A DNA stretch of 64,000 nucleotides from Yponomeuta sedellus (GCA_934045075.1 OW203729.1:4227816-4291815), one strand, 5' to 3'. Positions 44,517 to 55,565 are shown, numbered from the stretch's first letter. The notes: generated by a model from the sequence alone, not told the origin. Numbers and translations: made by a program.

Positions 44517-45149
44517 TCTTTTGTTTTTATAGTGATTTTTTTTTTTACTTTGACTATCAATTTACCTGTAAGATTGCTTTCTCGCCGTGCATGTATTTTA
44601 TTCTTAAAGTGATCCAATAAAAAGTCAAGAAAGGGCCACTGATTGAAAGTTTTACCATGCACCCAGTAGATACGCGTTGACCTTCTGCCCCCCACAGTTT
44701 GCTGCGCAGGCGCCTGCGTCAATTAAGCAAAGCAATCGATCATACGATAAAGGCGTCGATTCTAAGGCATTATCGGTGAATGGCGATGCGGGCTGCATGC
44801 AAATGTGAGTGAAACGTGTCACGGAGATACCGACTCGCCAACGGAGGTACAGAACAGTGTTCCGCAAACTAGTCTTGCGTCTAGCTTAACGTAGTCTTTA
44901 TTATTTTTATTGAACTTATTTTAAAAATAAAATCGTACAATACGGTGGACTTAATGCCACAAGCAGTTTCTACCAGTCAACCGCAGGAGGTAGGCGAAAG
45001 AGTTGGTAGGCACGCAAAGAACTAGAAGAGAAAGCAGAGTTAAATAAACTTAGACGCGTTTAAAAACATACTTTTCAAAATTAAATGAAATAAATGTACA
45101 CATTAATATATACTTACACATATAATACATTATACATATGTATTAAAAT
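44517..45149. other. Unassigned DNA
   Basis: Nothing recognised; one octamer 'atgcaaat' at 44797-44804. Confidence 0.3.
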
Positions 45150-45308
45150 CCCATGCCGGGATTCGAACCCGCAACCTCTGGCTATCCGTGCCAGCGCTCT
45201 TCTAATTGAGCTAATGGGCGACTCACCGGCATGAGTGAAATTTCGAACCTCTTCTCGGGTTCGAATCCCGGCATGGGTGGAATTTTTAGCCTCTAAATAG
45301 GTTTTTAA
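45150..45308 (+). mobile_element. tSINE-A inverted-5' copy ending at the T-run
   Basis: Inverted part 'cccatgccgggattcgaacc' through 'gtgaaatttcgaacctct', then forward 'cgggttcgaatcccggcatg' to 'gcctctaaataggttttt'. Box B is present in both orientations. No long tail and no clear TSD. Confidence 0.7.
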
Positions 45309-45419
45309 TATTTTAAATTATAAAATTATTTAAAAAAAATATTGTTCAGATATCAAACCTCCGAAATTTCCTCATTTTGTAAATAGGTGCTACTTACTAT
45401 ATTATTCATGCAATCCACT

Positions 45420-45555
45420 CCATCCAAAGGTTGCCTGGAAGAGATCGCTCTAAGCGAGAAGACCGCCAATTGTATAACATTACTTAGATTTAAGAAATCG
45501 TGGATGTGTTTTTTTTTTTCTGGTTGTGCAATTAAGTGTTCTCTATCTCTATTTA
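45420..45555 (+). mobile_element. L3 LINE 3' UTR
   Basis: 'ggttgcctggaagagatcgc' 'ctaagcgagaagaccgccaa' to 'gttctctatctctatttatc'. A near copy lies at 46705-46815. Confidence 0.7.
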
Positions 45556-45582
45556 TCTATACCTATTATATAAATATGTAAG

Positions 45583-45955
45583 CGGTGCTAGCTCAGTGGG
45601 TAGAACCATAGACTGGCAAGCTAGAGCCCCAGGTTAGATTCCGAGTGCAGGCATGTACCAATGACTTTGTTTAATTTCAAAGTTACGTACATTTGCGAAT
45701 TTGTTAGTCGCAATACCACACGCTAACGGTGAAGGAAAACATCGTGAGGAAACCCGCGGCTTGGTTGGCTCTGCACGTATTGACTAGTCTTTCCTGTGGG
45801 CTAGGCCGACTAAGCTGTCAGGGTGGTATAGGTGCTGGGCAAGCCTACACCATCTATAAAACCATGTCCCAGGCACTACAGCGTCGGAGTGGTCCCTTCC
45901 CCATCTAGTGTGAGTGAAGATACCACTGGACGCTGTATAAATCATCTCATTGAGT
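45583..45955 (+). mobile_element. tSINE-B, long variant, full length
   Basis: Head 'gcggtgctagctcagtgggt' with box B 'caggttagattccg', then 'ccaatgactttgtttaattt', 'ggtgaaggaaaacatcgtga', 'cctgtgggctaggccgacta' and the 3' end 'acgctgtataaatcatctca'. About 90% like 53724-54092. Confidence 0.85.
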
Positions 45956-45991
45956 ATATAAAATAGCTATATACACAAAGAGGTACAAAAC

Positions 45992-46042
45992 ATTTATACC
46001 AGTGTTCCGCAAACGAAAAGTTTGCGGAACACTGGTATAAAT
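45992..46042. repeat. Perfect hairpin, 23-bp arms, 5-nt loop
   Basis: 'atttataccagtgttccgca' plus aac (45992-46014) pairs exactly with 46020-46042. 'cagtgttccgcaaac' also occurs once, unpaired, near 44854. Confidence 0.85.
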
Positions 46043-46205
46043 TACGAGAGAAGAATAGACTGGGTCGCATTACGATTACGATTAACTGTTGTGGTGGTGG
46101 GATAGAATACTGATTAATCAATCAATCAAAGCTGTTTATTCATAAAAAAACATAATGTTTACGTAATGTACTCCAGAGTTGTTGTTTTAAGTACTAAAAG
46201 GTTAT

Positions 46206-46312
46206 AATTAAAACTGTTTTTATACGGATTTATGCTCGTTTATTACATTTTTTACAATTTTCCAACGTTTCGGCAATTTTTCAGGTGTCGTGGTCCCGGA
46301 TGACTAAAAGGT
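46206..46312 (-). mobile_element. P-family short (solo) form, 107 bp
   Basis: 13-bp perfect TSD 'actaaaaggttat' (46193-46205, 46313-46325). On the minus strand runs from 'catccgggaccacgacacct' to 'cgtataaaaacagttttaat', ending at the internal T-rich site used as the breakpoint in the foldback copies at 13097 and 36287. Confidence 0.85.
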
Positions 46313-46326
46313 TATGTTGAGAAGAA

Positions 46327-46412
46327 AGTTTATGAAGTGAAGGTGATCTGTCAGGATCGTGGCAAATGGCAGTCCCTGGTCTCTGCCTATCGCTCTGGGA
46401 TACAGGCGTGAG
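46327..46412 (-). repeat. S-family fragment
   Basis: 'tgaaggtgatctgtcaggat' and 'ctgggatacaggcgtgag'. Confidence 0.65.
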
Positions 46413-46704
46413 TTTATGTTCTCTTAACCCTTTAGCGCGCAGAACCAGTTAATTTTTTCATTGCTTTTGGACTTTATTTCAAAGTGATAAGGCTCAATTT
46501 ATGGTAGGAACTGTTATACCACAGCCTAGTAGAGGGTTAAAGCTATGTGGAGGAGAGGCTGACAAAAAAAAAACTACAATTTTGTGGAAACAAAAAAGAG
46601 TTTCGAAATTTGAATCTGTTTGTTAATAAAAAAAATATTTTATTTAAAGAGTGCAATCGTAAAAAAAAAAGTTGTAGTTAAATTTATTAATTATCATCAT
46701 CATC
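46413..46704. other. Unassigned DNA
   Basis: Nothing recognised. Confidence 0.3.
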
Positions 46705-46815
46705 AGAGATCGCTCTTAGCGATAAGACCACCAATTGCATAACATTACTTAGATTTAAGAAATCATGGTTGTATTCTTTTTTCTGGTTGTGCAATAAAGT
46801 GTTCTCTATCTATCA
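46705..46815 (+). mobile_element. L3 LINE 3' UTR, short copy
   Basis: 'agagatcgctcttagcgata' to 'aataaagtgttctctatcta'. Confidence 0.7.
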
Positions 46816-46897
46816 TCATAATCAGCCGGTATCAGTCCACTTCTGGACTGTGGAGCCTAGATGCTAACTAATAAATAACAACAGTTAAATCCCTGTT

Positions 46898-47144
46898 GCT
46901 GTGTGGTGTCGGCCTAGAGAATAGCACCAACCCAATTCTTCCCGCGGGTGTCGTAAAAGGCGACTAAGGGACACAAACCGGGGGGTGGGCTGCAGCGCCC
47001 CCTGCAGTACAATTCCACCAAACTGAGATCCCGCGTGCCCAGCGTGGGGTTTATGTGCATTACCCCCTATGATAGCACAACGTGGCGCTCTTTAGGGGAG
47101 GGCTATGTCCAGTAGTGACGGGCCTGACGACGACGACGATGACG
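46898..47144 (+). mobile_element. R repeat with GAC tail
   Basis: 'gtgtggtgtcggcctagaga' to 'ctatgtccagtagtgacggg' and 'cctgacgacgacgacgatga'. Confidence 0.75.
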
Positions 47145-48134
47145 AAATCCCTGAAGTTTTATGATTTGAAAAAACTAGTTTACCAAATGGTTCGTACAAT
47201 ACTATCGAAACAACTAAATACTGCTAAATGCGTTTTATGCTAAGTGTCTGCTAAACTAGCTTATTTTGCTAAGCACGCGTATTAACTGCGTCTGGATCTA
47301 ATATTTCCTAGTACCAACACAACCGGTTGATAAAAACATGTTTCCTTAAAACACTCGATAAAAGCCGATTAAAATAGTCTTTGGTGGAGATGTCACAAGA
47401 AAATGACGAGACCACAGATAAAAAATCTGCCTCTGAGGAGTGCTTTAGAGCAATCAAGTTTTTTATAAGGAAGACCATACATATTTTAACATAAGTCCAT
47501 TAACCGTTGTAATACCGTTGTTAACATTACACATACACACACACACACACACATACACGGAGCAGGATACCACTGCCACTGCCTTAAGATCACTGTAAAA
47601 TGTTACTAGAATAAATTATCTTTCAACTTTTTCTCTTCTTCTTTTCTAACAGCGGTCGTGCCTCAATGACGTCTAGCTAAGTGACAGTCATTCATCCACC
47701 GTTGAAATAGCTTCCACTTAAATGTGAAGGCGACTATAGGCTGTCACACTTAAAATGTTAAATCTAGACTCAATCACTCTAACGGTGGTTGGCGTCTCTT
47801 CTCTTGCACGATTTAAGAAAGTCTGCCTAAAGTTGTATTTCCTTGGTGCGCGGTCCTACGCACGCGTGCGCGGAATGCCGCACTGTGGCAATCTAGTGGA
47901 CGGACTGGCACGGACAGTCACGTATCGCAATGAGCTTCTACGAATACCTACAGTGCGTGTTAATGCGCACTAAAGAGCTATTCATGCTGCGTTTCATAAA
48001 AGTATAATTCACAGTTTAATATAAGAATCTGTATGTTAATCCAATTTGTGATGTACATCGAAGTGCCATGATTGTAGTTATTATTGTTATTATACTTTAT
48101 TGTTGTTTATTGCACACGAAAATCACAGTACAGT
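47145..48134. other. Unassigned DNA with a (CA)n tract
   Basis: A (CA)n tract at about 47528-47557 is the only repeat seen. A frame at 47755-47973 has no family signature. Confidence 0.4.
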
Positions 48135-48285
48135 TCATTACAGTACAGTAACATAACATTACCTCACGCCTATATCCCAGAGGGGTAGGCAGATACCAGG
48201 GGCGGCCTCTTGCCAAAATCCTAACCGATCACCTTCGCTTTATCAACGTTCATAAGTCGCTGCATGCACGCCGTTTCCGGGTACA
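48135..48285 (+). repeat. S-family repeat
   Basis: 'ttacctcacgcctatatccc' 'agaggggtaggcaga' to 'gtcgctgcatgcacgccgtt'. Confidence 0.7.
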
Positions 48286-48414
48286 GTACCGTAGTTCTAT
48301 GAAAACAAGCCTAGAAATTACTTCACCGAGACTCACGTGCCGGTCCCACGGTACGTCAGTGCGGGCTCGCGCGTGGAGATGCGTAATATCGCGATCCTGG
48401 CTCGGGAGCCACCT

Positions 48415-48768
48415 GAAGCGCTCGTGACCTAGTCGAACCGAGTGACTGGAATCAATCACTTGAGTTCAGCAACAGGCGCGGTCAGGTGCGGGATGGGTGA
48501 CCGTACCGTGACTACCGCTAGTAGCATTTTTCCGAGCGCTTCCATGCTTCGCAAGGCACGTTAAGTCGTTGGTGCTGGCTGTCATGTAATGGTAGTCGTT
48601 GGGTCATGTCAGAGGCCTTATGGGCGGCTTGATAACTTCTGACAGTAAGGCCCACCAATCCTCCACTAATCCGGACTTGGCCCCCGTGGTGGAGTTTGGC
48701 CCAACCTTCCTACGATGCAGGAAGAGACTCGTGCCCCAGCAGTGTGGAGATACAAGGGTTGATATCGA
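48415..48768 (+). mobile_element. 5S-SINE, full length
   Basis: TSD 'agccacct' (48407-48414, 48769-48776). 'gaagcgctcgtgacctagtc' to 'gggttgatatcga'; head and body complete. Confidence 0.85.
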
Positions 48769-48776
48769 AGCCACCT

Positions 48777-49157
48777 TAAGAAGAATTAAGTTCCAACTTC
48801 CATATACCTACCAAAACGGAGGTCTCCTGTAAGATGTCTTATATCAGGCAGAATAAGTTCCAGTATCGCACCGAAAGAGGGCTGAAAGACAAAATAAACT
48901 ATCATGCAACAAAACTAAATGCCTGTTACATGTCCCAGTGAAAAAGCCTACTTAAAACAGTGTATAATCATAGCTTATTATTGTAAAGTATTGAGTAACA
49001 TTCGCACGAAACATGCTGACACAGATTGTAGAGTTATTATGATACGCAGAAGAATCAAACGATTTAAATTTTTTTATTTCTGTCAAACATTATTTAATAA
49101 ATAAAAAGTGATATTTTACACACATCAGATTTGTAGATTTGTGATATCATAGTAGCT
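48777..49157. other. Unassigned DNA
   Basis: Nothing recognised. Confidence 0.3.
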
Positions 49158-49302
49158 ATACCAGCGTAAAGGAAAACATCGTGAGGAAACCTGAGCTTCT
49201 GAGGTGATCAAAAACCTCGGCGCACGAAATTGCCAATCCGCGGTGGGCAAGCGTAGTCATAAAGCCCATATTCTCTCTTTATGAGAAGGCCTGTGTCCTG
49301 CG
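49158..49302 (+). mobile_element. tSINE-B 3' part
   Basis: 'aaaggaaaacatcgtgagga' to 'gagaaggcctgtgtcctgcg'. Confidence 0.7.
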
Positions 49303-49468
49303 AAAAAACTACGTCCACGCTAGTACCTAATAGTGGAAAAATGCAAACTAATTTCCACGCATGGTCTTACTGGGTCGACCATCCAGCAGCCACTTAGCTA
49401 TTAGGGTCTATGGTAGACCACCATTGGCAATTTCGTTCGCGAATAGGACCTCAGGTGTTGCCGACTAT

Positions 49469-49524
49469 ACTGCAAGTACAAATCCAGAACCGGTATAAAC
49501 CGGTTCTGGATTTGTACTTGCAGT
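49469..49524. repeat. Perfect hairpin, 26-bp arms, 4-nt loop
   Basis: 'actgcaagtacaaatccaga' plus accggt pairs with the exact mirror 'accggttctggatttgtact' plus tgcagt, around 'ataa'. No TSD or second copy seen here. Confidence 0.9.
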
Positions 49525-49779
49525 AGAGTCCGCTTACGCGGACAATAACGAACATGGGATAGCCGATCGTGCTTTCTGTACGTTCTATCACACTCGGTAC
49601 CTATTGGTATACGAGCCGATGAGAAAATTGTTATCATTTGCAGGTCGAACACGACCCGGAATCGCCTTACGTAAGGTGCAGTAAGTTGCACAGAAAAATG
49701 TCACTTAAACAGCAACAGGCCCACCTTCAGTTAGATTAGAATAAAACTCTTTATTGCACACCATATATAATTATATAAC

Positions 49780-50095
49780 TTTTTTTACTTGGCCTCTTTT
49801 ATGTCCCACTGCTGGGCAAAGGCCTCCCTTCCTTTTTTCAATCTCTCCCTGGCTCCATCCACCTCGCACCACCCCGGCAAGAATGCATTTAGGTCGTACC
49901 GCAATCTTCGCCTTGGTCTGCCGCGAGGTCAATCTCCATTTAGCGGAACCCAGTCGGTCGCAATTTTGGCCCACCTATCTGAGCTCATGTGGCATACATG
50001 GCCAGCCCAGTCCCACTTTAGCCTGGCAGTCGCAGCACCAACTTTTGCTGTTGAGCGCAGCGTCGCTCCTCTTCATTTTGGCGCTGCTTGAAGTA
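49780..50095 (-). pseudogene. RTE-type LINE reverse transcriptase C-terminus
   Basis: Minus-strand conceptual reading: ARLKWDWAGHVCHMSSDRW, then AKIATDWVPLNGD, a stop, PRGRPRRRLRYDLNAFLPGW and finally KKGREAFAQQWDIKEAK. The WAGH...RW, RGRP.RR..DDL-like and EAFAQQW blocks are the standard C-terminus of RTE-clade LINE polymerases, often annotated as endonuclease-reverse transcriptase in moths. At least one stop and one frameshift upstream show it is dead. The catalytic polymerase domain is not present. Confidence 0.75.
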
Positions 50096-50181
50096 CAGAT
50101 CTCGGAGGTGCCTGTGAGACGGGATTTTTATGAACGCAGAGATGGGTCGGTGAAAAATGTGGAAACAGATGATTAGAAGAG

Positions 50182-50270
50182 GCCGATATGGGTATTGGAT
50201 CTATCCCCATTTTTCTTGTAAGGATTATAGTGCTGTTTAAAATGGGGACAGATCCAGTACCCATATCGGC
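50182..50270. ncRNA. Pre-miRNA-like hairpin (32-bp arms, 25-nt loop)
   Basis: Left arm 50182-50213 ('gccgatatgggtattggatc'...) pairs with 50239-50270; two mismatched positions would be G:U pairs in one of the transcripts. Size and loop resemble a miRNA precursor or a small foldback MITE. No expression evidence is possible from sequence, so this is a structural candidate only. Confidence 0.3.
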
Positions 50271-50824
50271 TTCCTCCAAATATCGTGTTCTTAATGGAAT
50301 AACGGCCTAACTTTGAATACTTTAAAGAAACAAAAACACCTGACTGTTTCCAAAAATTTAAATTACGTAATTAACTTTTTTGGCGCTAGTTAACGGTTAC
50401 CTAGTTGTTTGCTATCAGTACTGCGTAGACCTACAGGAAAACCTACACATTCAAACAAAGCAAAAGACATGCAAATTCAAAGGAAAGTGAATCCGACAAA
50501 GATTTCACTTAGGAAAACCTCCACCTTCAAATCAAACTATACCATATCATGTCCTCACACGTGAACATTGCAATTTCACTCTTGAAGTAGGGTAATTGGG
50601 ATAGCTTTTCAAACGAATCCTGTCTGACCGGCTCCTTTTCTACCAAAGTTGATGGCGACCAGTCTGCATTGGCCCCCCGATTTCCTACCGATAGGTTGAC
50701 TGGGGAGATCTTTTGGTCTCAAACTCAAAGCCTCTTAAGATACCCGCCTAGCGAAAAAGGAACGCAGAAGAGTCGTTTGGAGGAGGACGGAAATTTGTTT
50801 CACAGGTTATAATACAGTGGCTAT
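50271..50824. other. Unassigned DNA
   Basis: Nothing recognised. Confidence 0.3.
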
Positions 50825-50956
50825 CGATATCAACTCATGTATGTCCCCACTGCTGGGGCCCGGTTCTCTTCCTGCATCGCAGGAACGTTACGCCATACTC
50901 CACCACGGGAGCCAAATCCGGGTTGGTAGAGGATTGTAAGACAATGGCGAGCTTTA
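50825..50956 (-). mobile_element. 5S-SINE, 5'-truncated
   Basis: 'atatcaactcatgtatgtcc' to 'gaggattgtaagacaatggc'; probable TSD 'agtggctat' / 'agttgctat'. Confidence 0.75.
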
Positions 50957-50964
50957 CTGTCAGT

Positions 50965-53295
50965 TGCTATATAAAGCAACTTAATCTAGAAATAAGCTGA
51001 AGGCCAGAAACCCAGAATTAAACAGATTCTGGATTGTGATGTAGTCGACTGTAGTGCTAATTGCGTCCATTGCGATGTTCGACGGTTAACACCATGAATA
51101 CGCATAATAGCTTCAATTGTAGGTACAATACATGTTATTTTTCTGTGTGAAGCTTCAGACACACTCGGGAACTTCAGCTACTTTCATACCTTAGCAGTTA
51201 AAATTGCTCTGTACCTCTGAGATTAGGCCTCTATCTTGGACAATGGGCATGCCTGTTAGTTTCTGACAATGCATGTGGTGGACTGGTGGAAAGTTATTTT
51301 AGCATTAAGCCCCCCACATTGCCGTTGTGTTTGTTTAACCTATGTGCAATAAGCGTATTAATAACAAATCAACTTGTGCTAGTTTGATGATCAAACTGCA
51401 CCTTCTGTTACGGTCAGCTGCGCCCGCGCCTCACCGATAGCAGTGTCAATGTCAGTGAAAGTGGTTGCGCACACGCATGCAATTTTCTAATCCACGCATC
51501 CGATGTAAACACGGCTCATTTTTACTATACTTTAATTACGATTATTAATTTTTATGCCGGTGGGCGGGTTCTGGTTTTATGGGAACCGTTCACCAGTTTG
51601 CGTGTAACACTTTTGTGCGCATGGGCAGTTTCTAACGCCGATTTTATTTGACTTTTCAACGGGAAAGGCCACTGAGGAAATTCTAGCTGCCATTCGATTT
51701 CTCGGAAAAATTAAGCATTCTAGACGATAGATGATGGTTCACTTAAACCTATCACATGCCCCAATAAGTAATGACATTTACCTCAATTGTAAATTGACGT
51801 AGCAATACTAACTACGTAACTTTATACAGAGAACTAGTGAAGGGTTAGTTATCCCTACTGTAGAAGTAAAACTGTAAATCTTGGTAAAATATTTGGAGCC
51901 TCCAATAGAGCTTTGCGAGTTTCATGAACAAATCAGTCTTACCAAAAAGTTTAGAATCCAGCCCCTACAAGCACACTCAGATTTTGTTGCCCGAAAGGAG
52001 GAAAAGTTAGGATGTATGAAAGAGCCTCCCCAAATGACGAGCCTACTGAACCTTTTACGTCTGACTTACTACGAGCGACAATTAGCTAGCTTTTCTCACT
52101 GATTAACAAATCTCTTGGCTACGATTATTGCGAACCTGGTTATCCATCAACACACTAAGATGAGAGCAATAAACTTATAATCGATCTCAAAGTAGAGCAA
52201 AGACGAATAAAAACGTCACGATCTAGATAAAGCACTGAAATGAATGAAAATAACATGCAAATGTCTCCATTTCCAAACCGATATAGTTTCTCAGTTTTCG
52301 CAAAGGACCAGTCCATGCCAGATGTTGCAAAATAATCCCACGCAAACGTACAAAACAACAAACCCCTTTAAGATTCCAAAATAGTACTTAACACTTTAGA
52401 AACAAAGCTAGTTATCGTTTGGTCACTGTGCACAAACCTACGAGAGAACAAACGTATTCACCACGCCAAAATGGCCATTAACACCTTAAGAGTAAACACC
52501 AGTATGGTCTGCCAAAGTGTGGTCTTGTAAAAGCGGTTTGACATTCACCTTTCTGCGGTGTTGTTATATCACCCCGCGTTCCGGTTCCTACCGCGAAAGT
52601 TGTGATGACGAGAGAATCACGCTACCCAGTAGGTTGACTCAGATGTTTCACGCTATTCATGTATTTGGAGATCACGTTCCCTAAATACAAGAAACGTTCA
52701 AGAACAAAGATCATCCATCCCGATCAATTGAGACGAAATCCCAAAAGTTTCTACGGATTAGCACTGCTCAGCCTCAAGTAAGGATGGCCTATTCATAGAC
52801 CAATCAGTAAGTATCGCGGTCATCAACCCGATGGATTGAAGGCTTGAGATCTAGAATGCCTGAAGCTCTCTAAAAGCACCCTCCCAGATCACTCACGATT
52901 ATCACCCAATAGAGGGATGATTGTGTATATTAGGAACCTCTAAAAGGAAGAAAGCCGAATTGGTTGCCAATCTCTGAGCACATAAAGAGGAAGAAGAGGG
53001 ATAATCTTCGTTTGATACATGTTGGGCATTATAAGATGCATGTAGACAATATTATAAACATAGATACATCTTGGCCAGTATACGAGTAAGTTGCATGTAG
53101 GCAAAATTATGTAAATAAACAACGCTTGCAAATGACATCGCAAGTAGGTCAGATGAATTCCGATATCTAAAACTGACGTTCTGCGTCCTAATCTATAAGC
53201 CCTGTACACTTTGTCAATGTTGTTATTGCATGTAAGCGAGCTTATGAAACTAAGGTAATGGATCAGGGTACGGTGAGTGAAGAAAGTAGCTTGAA
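50965..53295. other. Unassigned DNA
   Basis: Longest stretch with no recognised repeat. A 153-codon minus-strand frame (52940-53401) runs into the tandem repeat and has low-complexity content; I do not regard it as a gene. Confidence 0.35.
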
Positions 53296-53299
53296 GCCG

Positions 53300-54370
53300 G
53301 TTATGCACTCCGATATGTTTGAGAGTTGAAAGTATTGTCTTCACTGAATTAACGCTTTGAGGCGAACTAGTGACCGAGGAGACGTGTTGGGAGGAGCCCA
53401 TCGTGGATTAGAAACACGAGAACTAATGGAATGTACGGAACGTAGCTAGAGTTGAAGACCTGTTTCGTTTGACATGATATGGAGAAGGTCACGAAGAGCC
53501 GACAAAAGAGTTTTGCCTCTTTTGTTAGCTCTCCATATGCACTCCGATATGTTTGACAGTAATTCACGCTTTAAGACGAACTAGTGACCGAGAAGACGTG
53601 ATGAGAGGAGCACAACGTGCATCAGAAACATGAGGGAATGGACGGAATGTAGCCGGCGTGGACGACCTTTTTCGGTTGGCAAGATATTGCGGAGGTTATG
53701 GTTATTATTAAGCGGTTACTATGAAGCGGTGGTAGCTCAGTGGGTAGAACCATGGACTGGCAAGCGAGAGCCCCAGGTTCGATCCCGAGTGCGGGCATGT
53801 ACCAATGACTTTGTTTAATTTCAAAGTTACGTACATTTGCGAATTTGTAGTCGCAATACCACACGCTAACGGTGAAGGAAAAACATCGTGAGGAAACCCG
53901 CGGCTTGGTTGGCTCCGCACGTATTGACTAGTCTTTCCTGTGGGCTAGGCCGACTAAGCTGTCAGGATGGTATAGGTGCTGGGCAAGCCTACACCATCTA
54001 TAAAACCATGTCCCAGGCACTACAGCGTCGGAGTGGTCCCTTCACCTGTGAAGATACTACTAGACGCTGTATAAATCATCTCTTTAAGTAGATGCAAAAA
54101 GGCCAATACTACTATGGTTATGGAGAGCCGACAGAAGATTTGTGCCTCTTGTGACGACTCTCTCCTTTATGTTTCACAGTTTGAAGTATTGTCTTCACTG
54201 AATTCGCTTTGGGGCGAGCTAGTAGCCGAGGAGAGATGTGTTGGGAGGTCATCGTGGATCAGAAACAGGAGGTAATAGACGGAATATAGTCGGAGTTGAA
54301 GACCTGTTTCGCTTGGAAAGAGATGGAGAAGGTTACGGAGAGGTGACAAAGGCGAAAGAAGCGTCAAAAT
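53300..54370 (-). repeat. Three diverged ~235-bp tandem units, split by a tSINE-B
   Basis: 'cactccgatatgtttgagag' near 53306, 'cactccgatatgtttgacag' near 53539 and 'tatgtttcacagtttgaagt' near 54168 start similar units that continue with 'gcgaactagtgaccgaggag' and 'ggaatgtacggaacgtagct' variants. Conceptual minus-strand readings share FLIHDxLLPT.L..., so the unit may derive from a coding repeat. A weak relative lies at 62935-63055. Confidence 0.6.
53724..54092 (+). mobile_element. tSINE-B, long variant, best head
   Basis: Box A 'tagctcagtgggtagaacc' and box B 'aggttcgatcccgag' intact, then the same body as 45583-45955, ending 'gctgtataaatcatctcttt'. Inserted in the tandem array; flanks share 'actatg'. 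Confidence 0.88.
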
Positions 54371-54411
54371 TGAGTGAAAGAGTTAACTGCATGGAATAGC
54401 CCAGTTTTCGA

Positions 54412-54658
54412 CACAGGTTCGATTCCCGGTGCGGGCATGTACACAATGACTTTGTTTTCTAAGTTACGTACATTTGTGAATATTTTATTGCAATACGAAT
54501 GCCTAAATGTGAAGGAAAACATCGCATACAAGAAAACCAGAGCGTATGAGTTATTTCAATACCTCAGCGCTTGAAATTGCCAATCCGCGGTGGGCACCAC
54601 AATCTCTCTCTCAGAGAAGTTCTATGCCGCCCTGCAGTGGGACTCTTATAGGCTACAT
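54412..54658 (+). mobile_element. tSINE-B, 5'-truncated at box B
   Basis: 'acaggttcgattcccggtgc', 'gtgaaggaaaacatcgcata', 'cgcttgaaattgccaatccg', end 'gcagtgggactcttataggc' 'tacataaa'. Confidence 0.8.
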
Positions 54659-54674
54659 AAAGAAAAGTTTTAGA

Positions 54675-55565
54675 AGTTTTTAACATAGTAAAAGTTTTTC
54701 ATACTGATGAACCCCCTAAAACCGTGTTTTTTTTGTAATTCTTTTTTTTTCAAACCGTACTAGGTTGGGAAATCTCGCAGACATATTAGCCTCCACGTCA
54801 AGTAAGAAAATGCCTTAATGCTCAGAAGTTAGCAACTTTATTACCGCGCCTTATTACCATAGTAAAAGTTCTTCCTAATGATGAACCCCCTAAAGACCAT
54901 GTGATTTTTTTTATAATTCTTTTTTTTTCAAACCGTACTAGGTTGGGAAATCTCGCAGAAATATTAGCCTCCACGTCAAGTAAGTAAAGGCCGTAATGCT
55001 CAGAAGATAGCAACTTTATTACCGCGCCTTATTACCATAGTAAAAGTTCTTCATATTGTTGAACCCCCTAAAGACCATGTGATTTTTTTTAAAAATCTTT
55101 TTTTTTCAAACCGTACTAGGTTGGGAAATCTCGCAGACATATTACCCTCGACGTCAAGTAAGAAAATGCCTTAATGCTCAGAAGATAGCAACTTTATTAC
55201 CGCGCCTTATTAACATAGTAAAAGTTCTTCATATTGTTGAACCCCCTAAAGACCATGTGATTTTTTTATATAATTCTTTTTTTTTCAAACCGTACTAGGT
55301 TGGGAAATCTCGCAGAAATATTAGCCTCCACGTCAAGTAAGAAAATGCCTTAATGCTCAGAAGATAGCAACTTTATTACGGCGCCTTATTACCATAGTAA
55401 AAGTTCTTCCTAATGATGAACCCCCTAAAGACCATGTGATTTTTTTATAATTCTTTTTTTTTTTTCAAACCGTACTAGGTTGGGAAATCTCGCAGGAATA
55501 TAGCCTCGACGTCAAGTGAGAAAATGCCTTAATGCTCAGAAGATAGCAACTTTATTACCGCGCCT
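54675..55565 (+). repeat. 178-180 bp tandem array, 5 units
   Basis: 'caaaccgtactaggttggga' starts at 54751, 54929, 55107, 55286 and 55466 (spacings 178, 178, 179, 180). Units contain 'agtaaaagttcttc', 'gaaccccctaaagaccatgt', a long T-run and 'gatagcaactttattaccgc'. Length variation sits in the T-run. Neighbouring units are very alike, so the expansion is recent. Confidence 0.95.

Noticed and set aside
47118..47144. Poly-aspartate-like coding run (GAC repeats)
   Set aside because: It is the simple-sequence tail of the R repeat, also seen at 57452-57475.
52940..53401. 153-codon minus-strand frame, the longest in the window
   Set aside because: Runs from unassigned AT-rich DNA into a tandem repeat; no domain, no signal peptide and no codon pattern that I can see.
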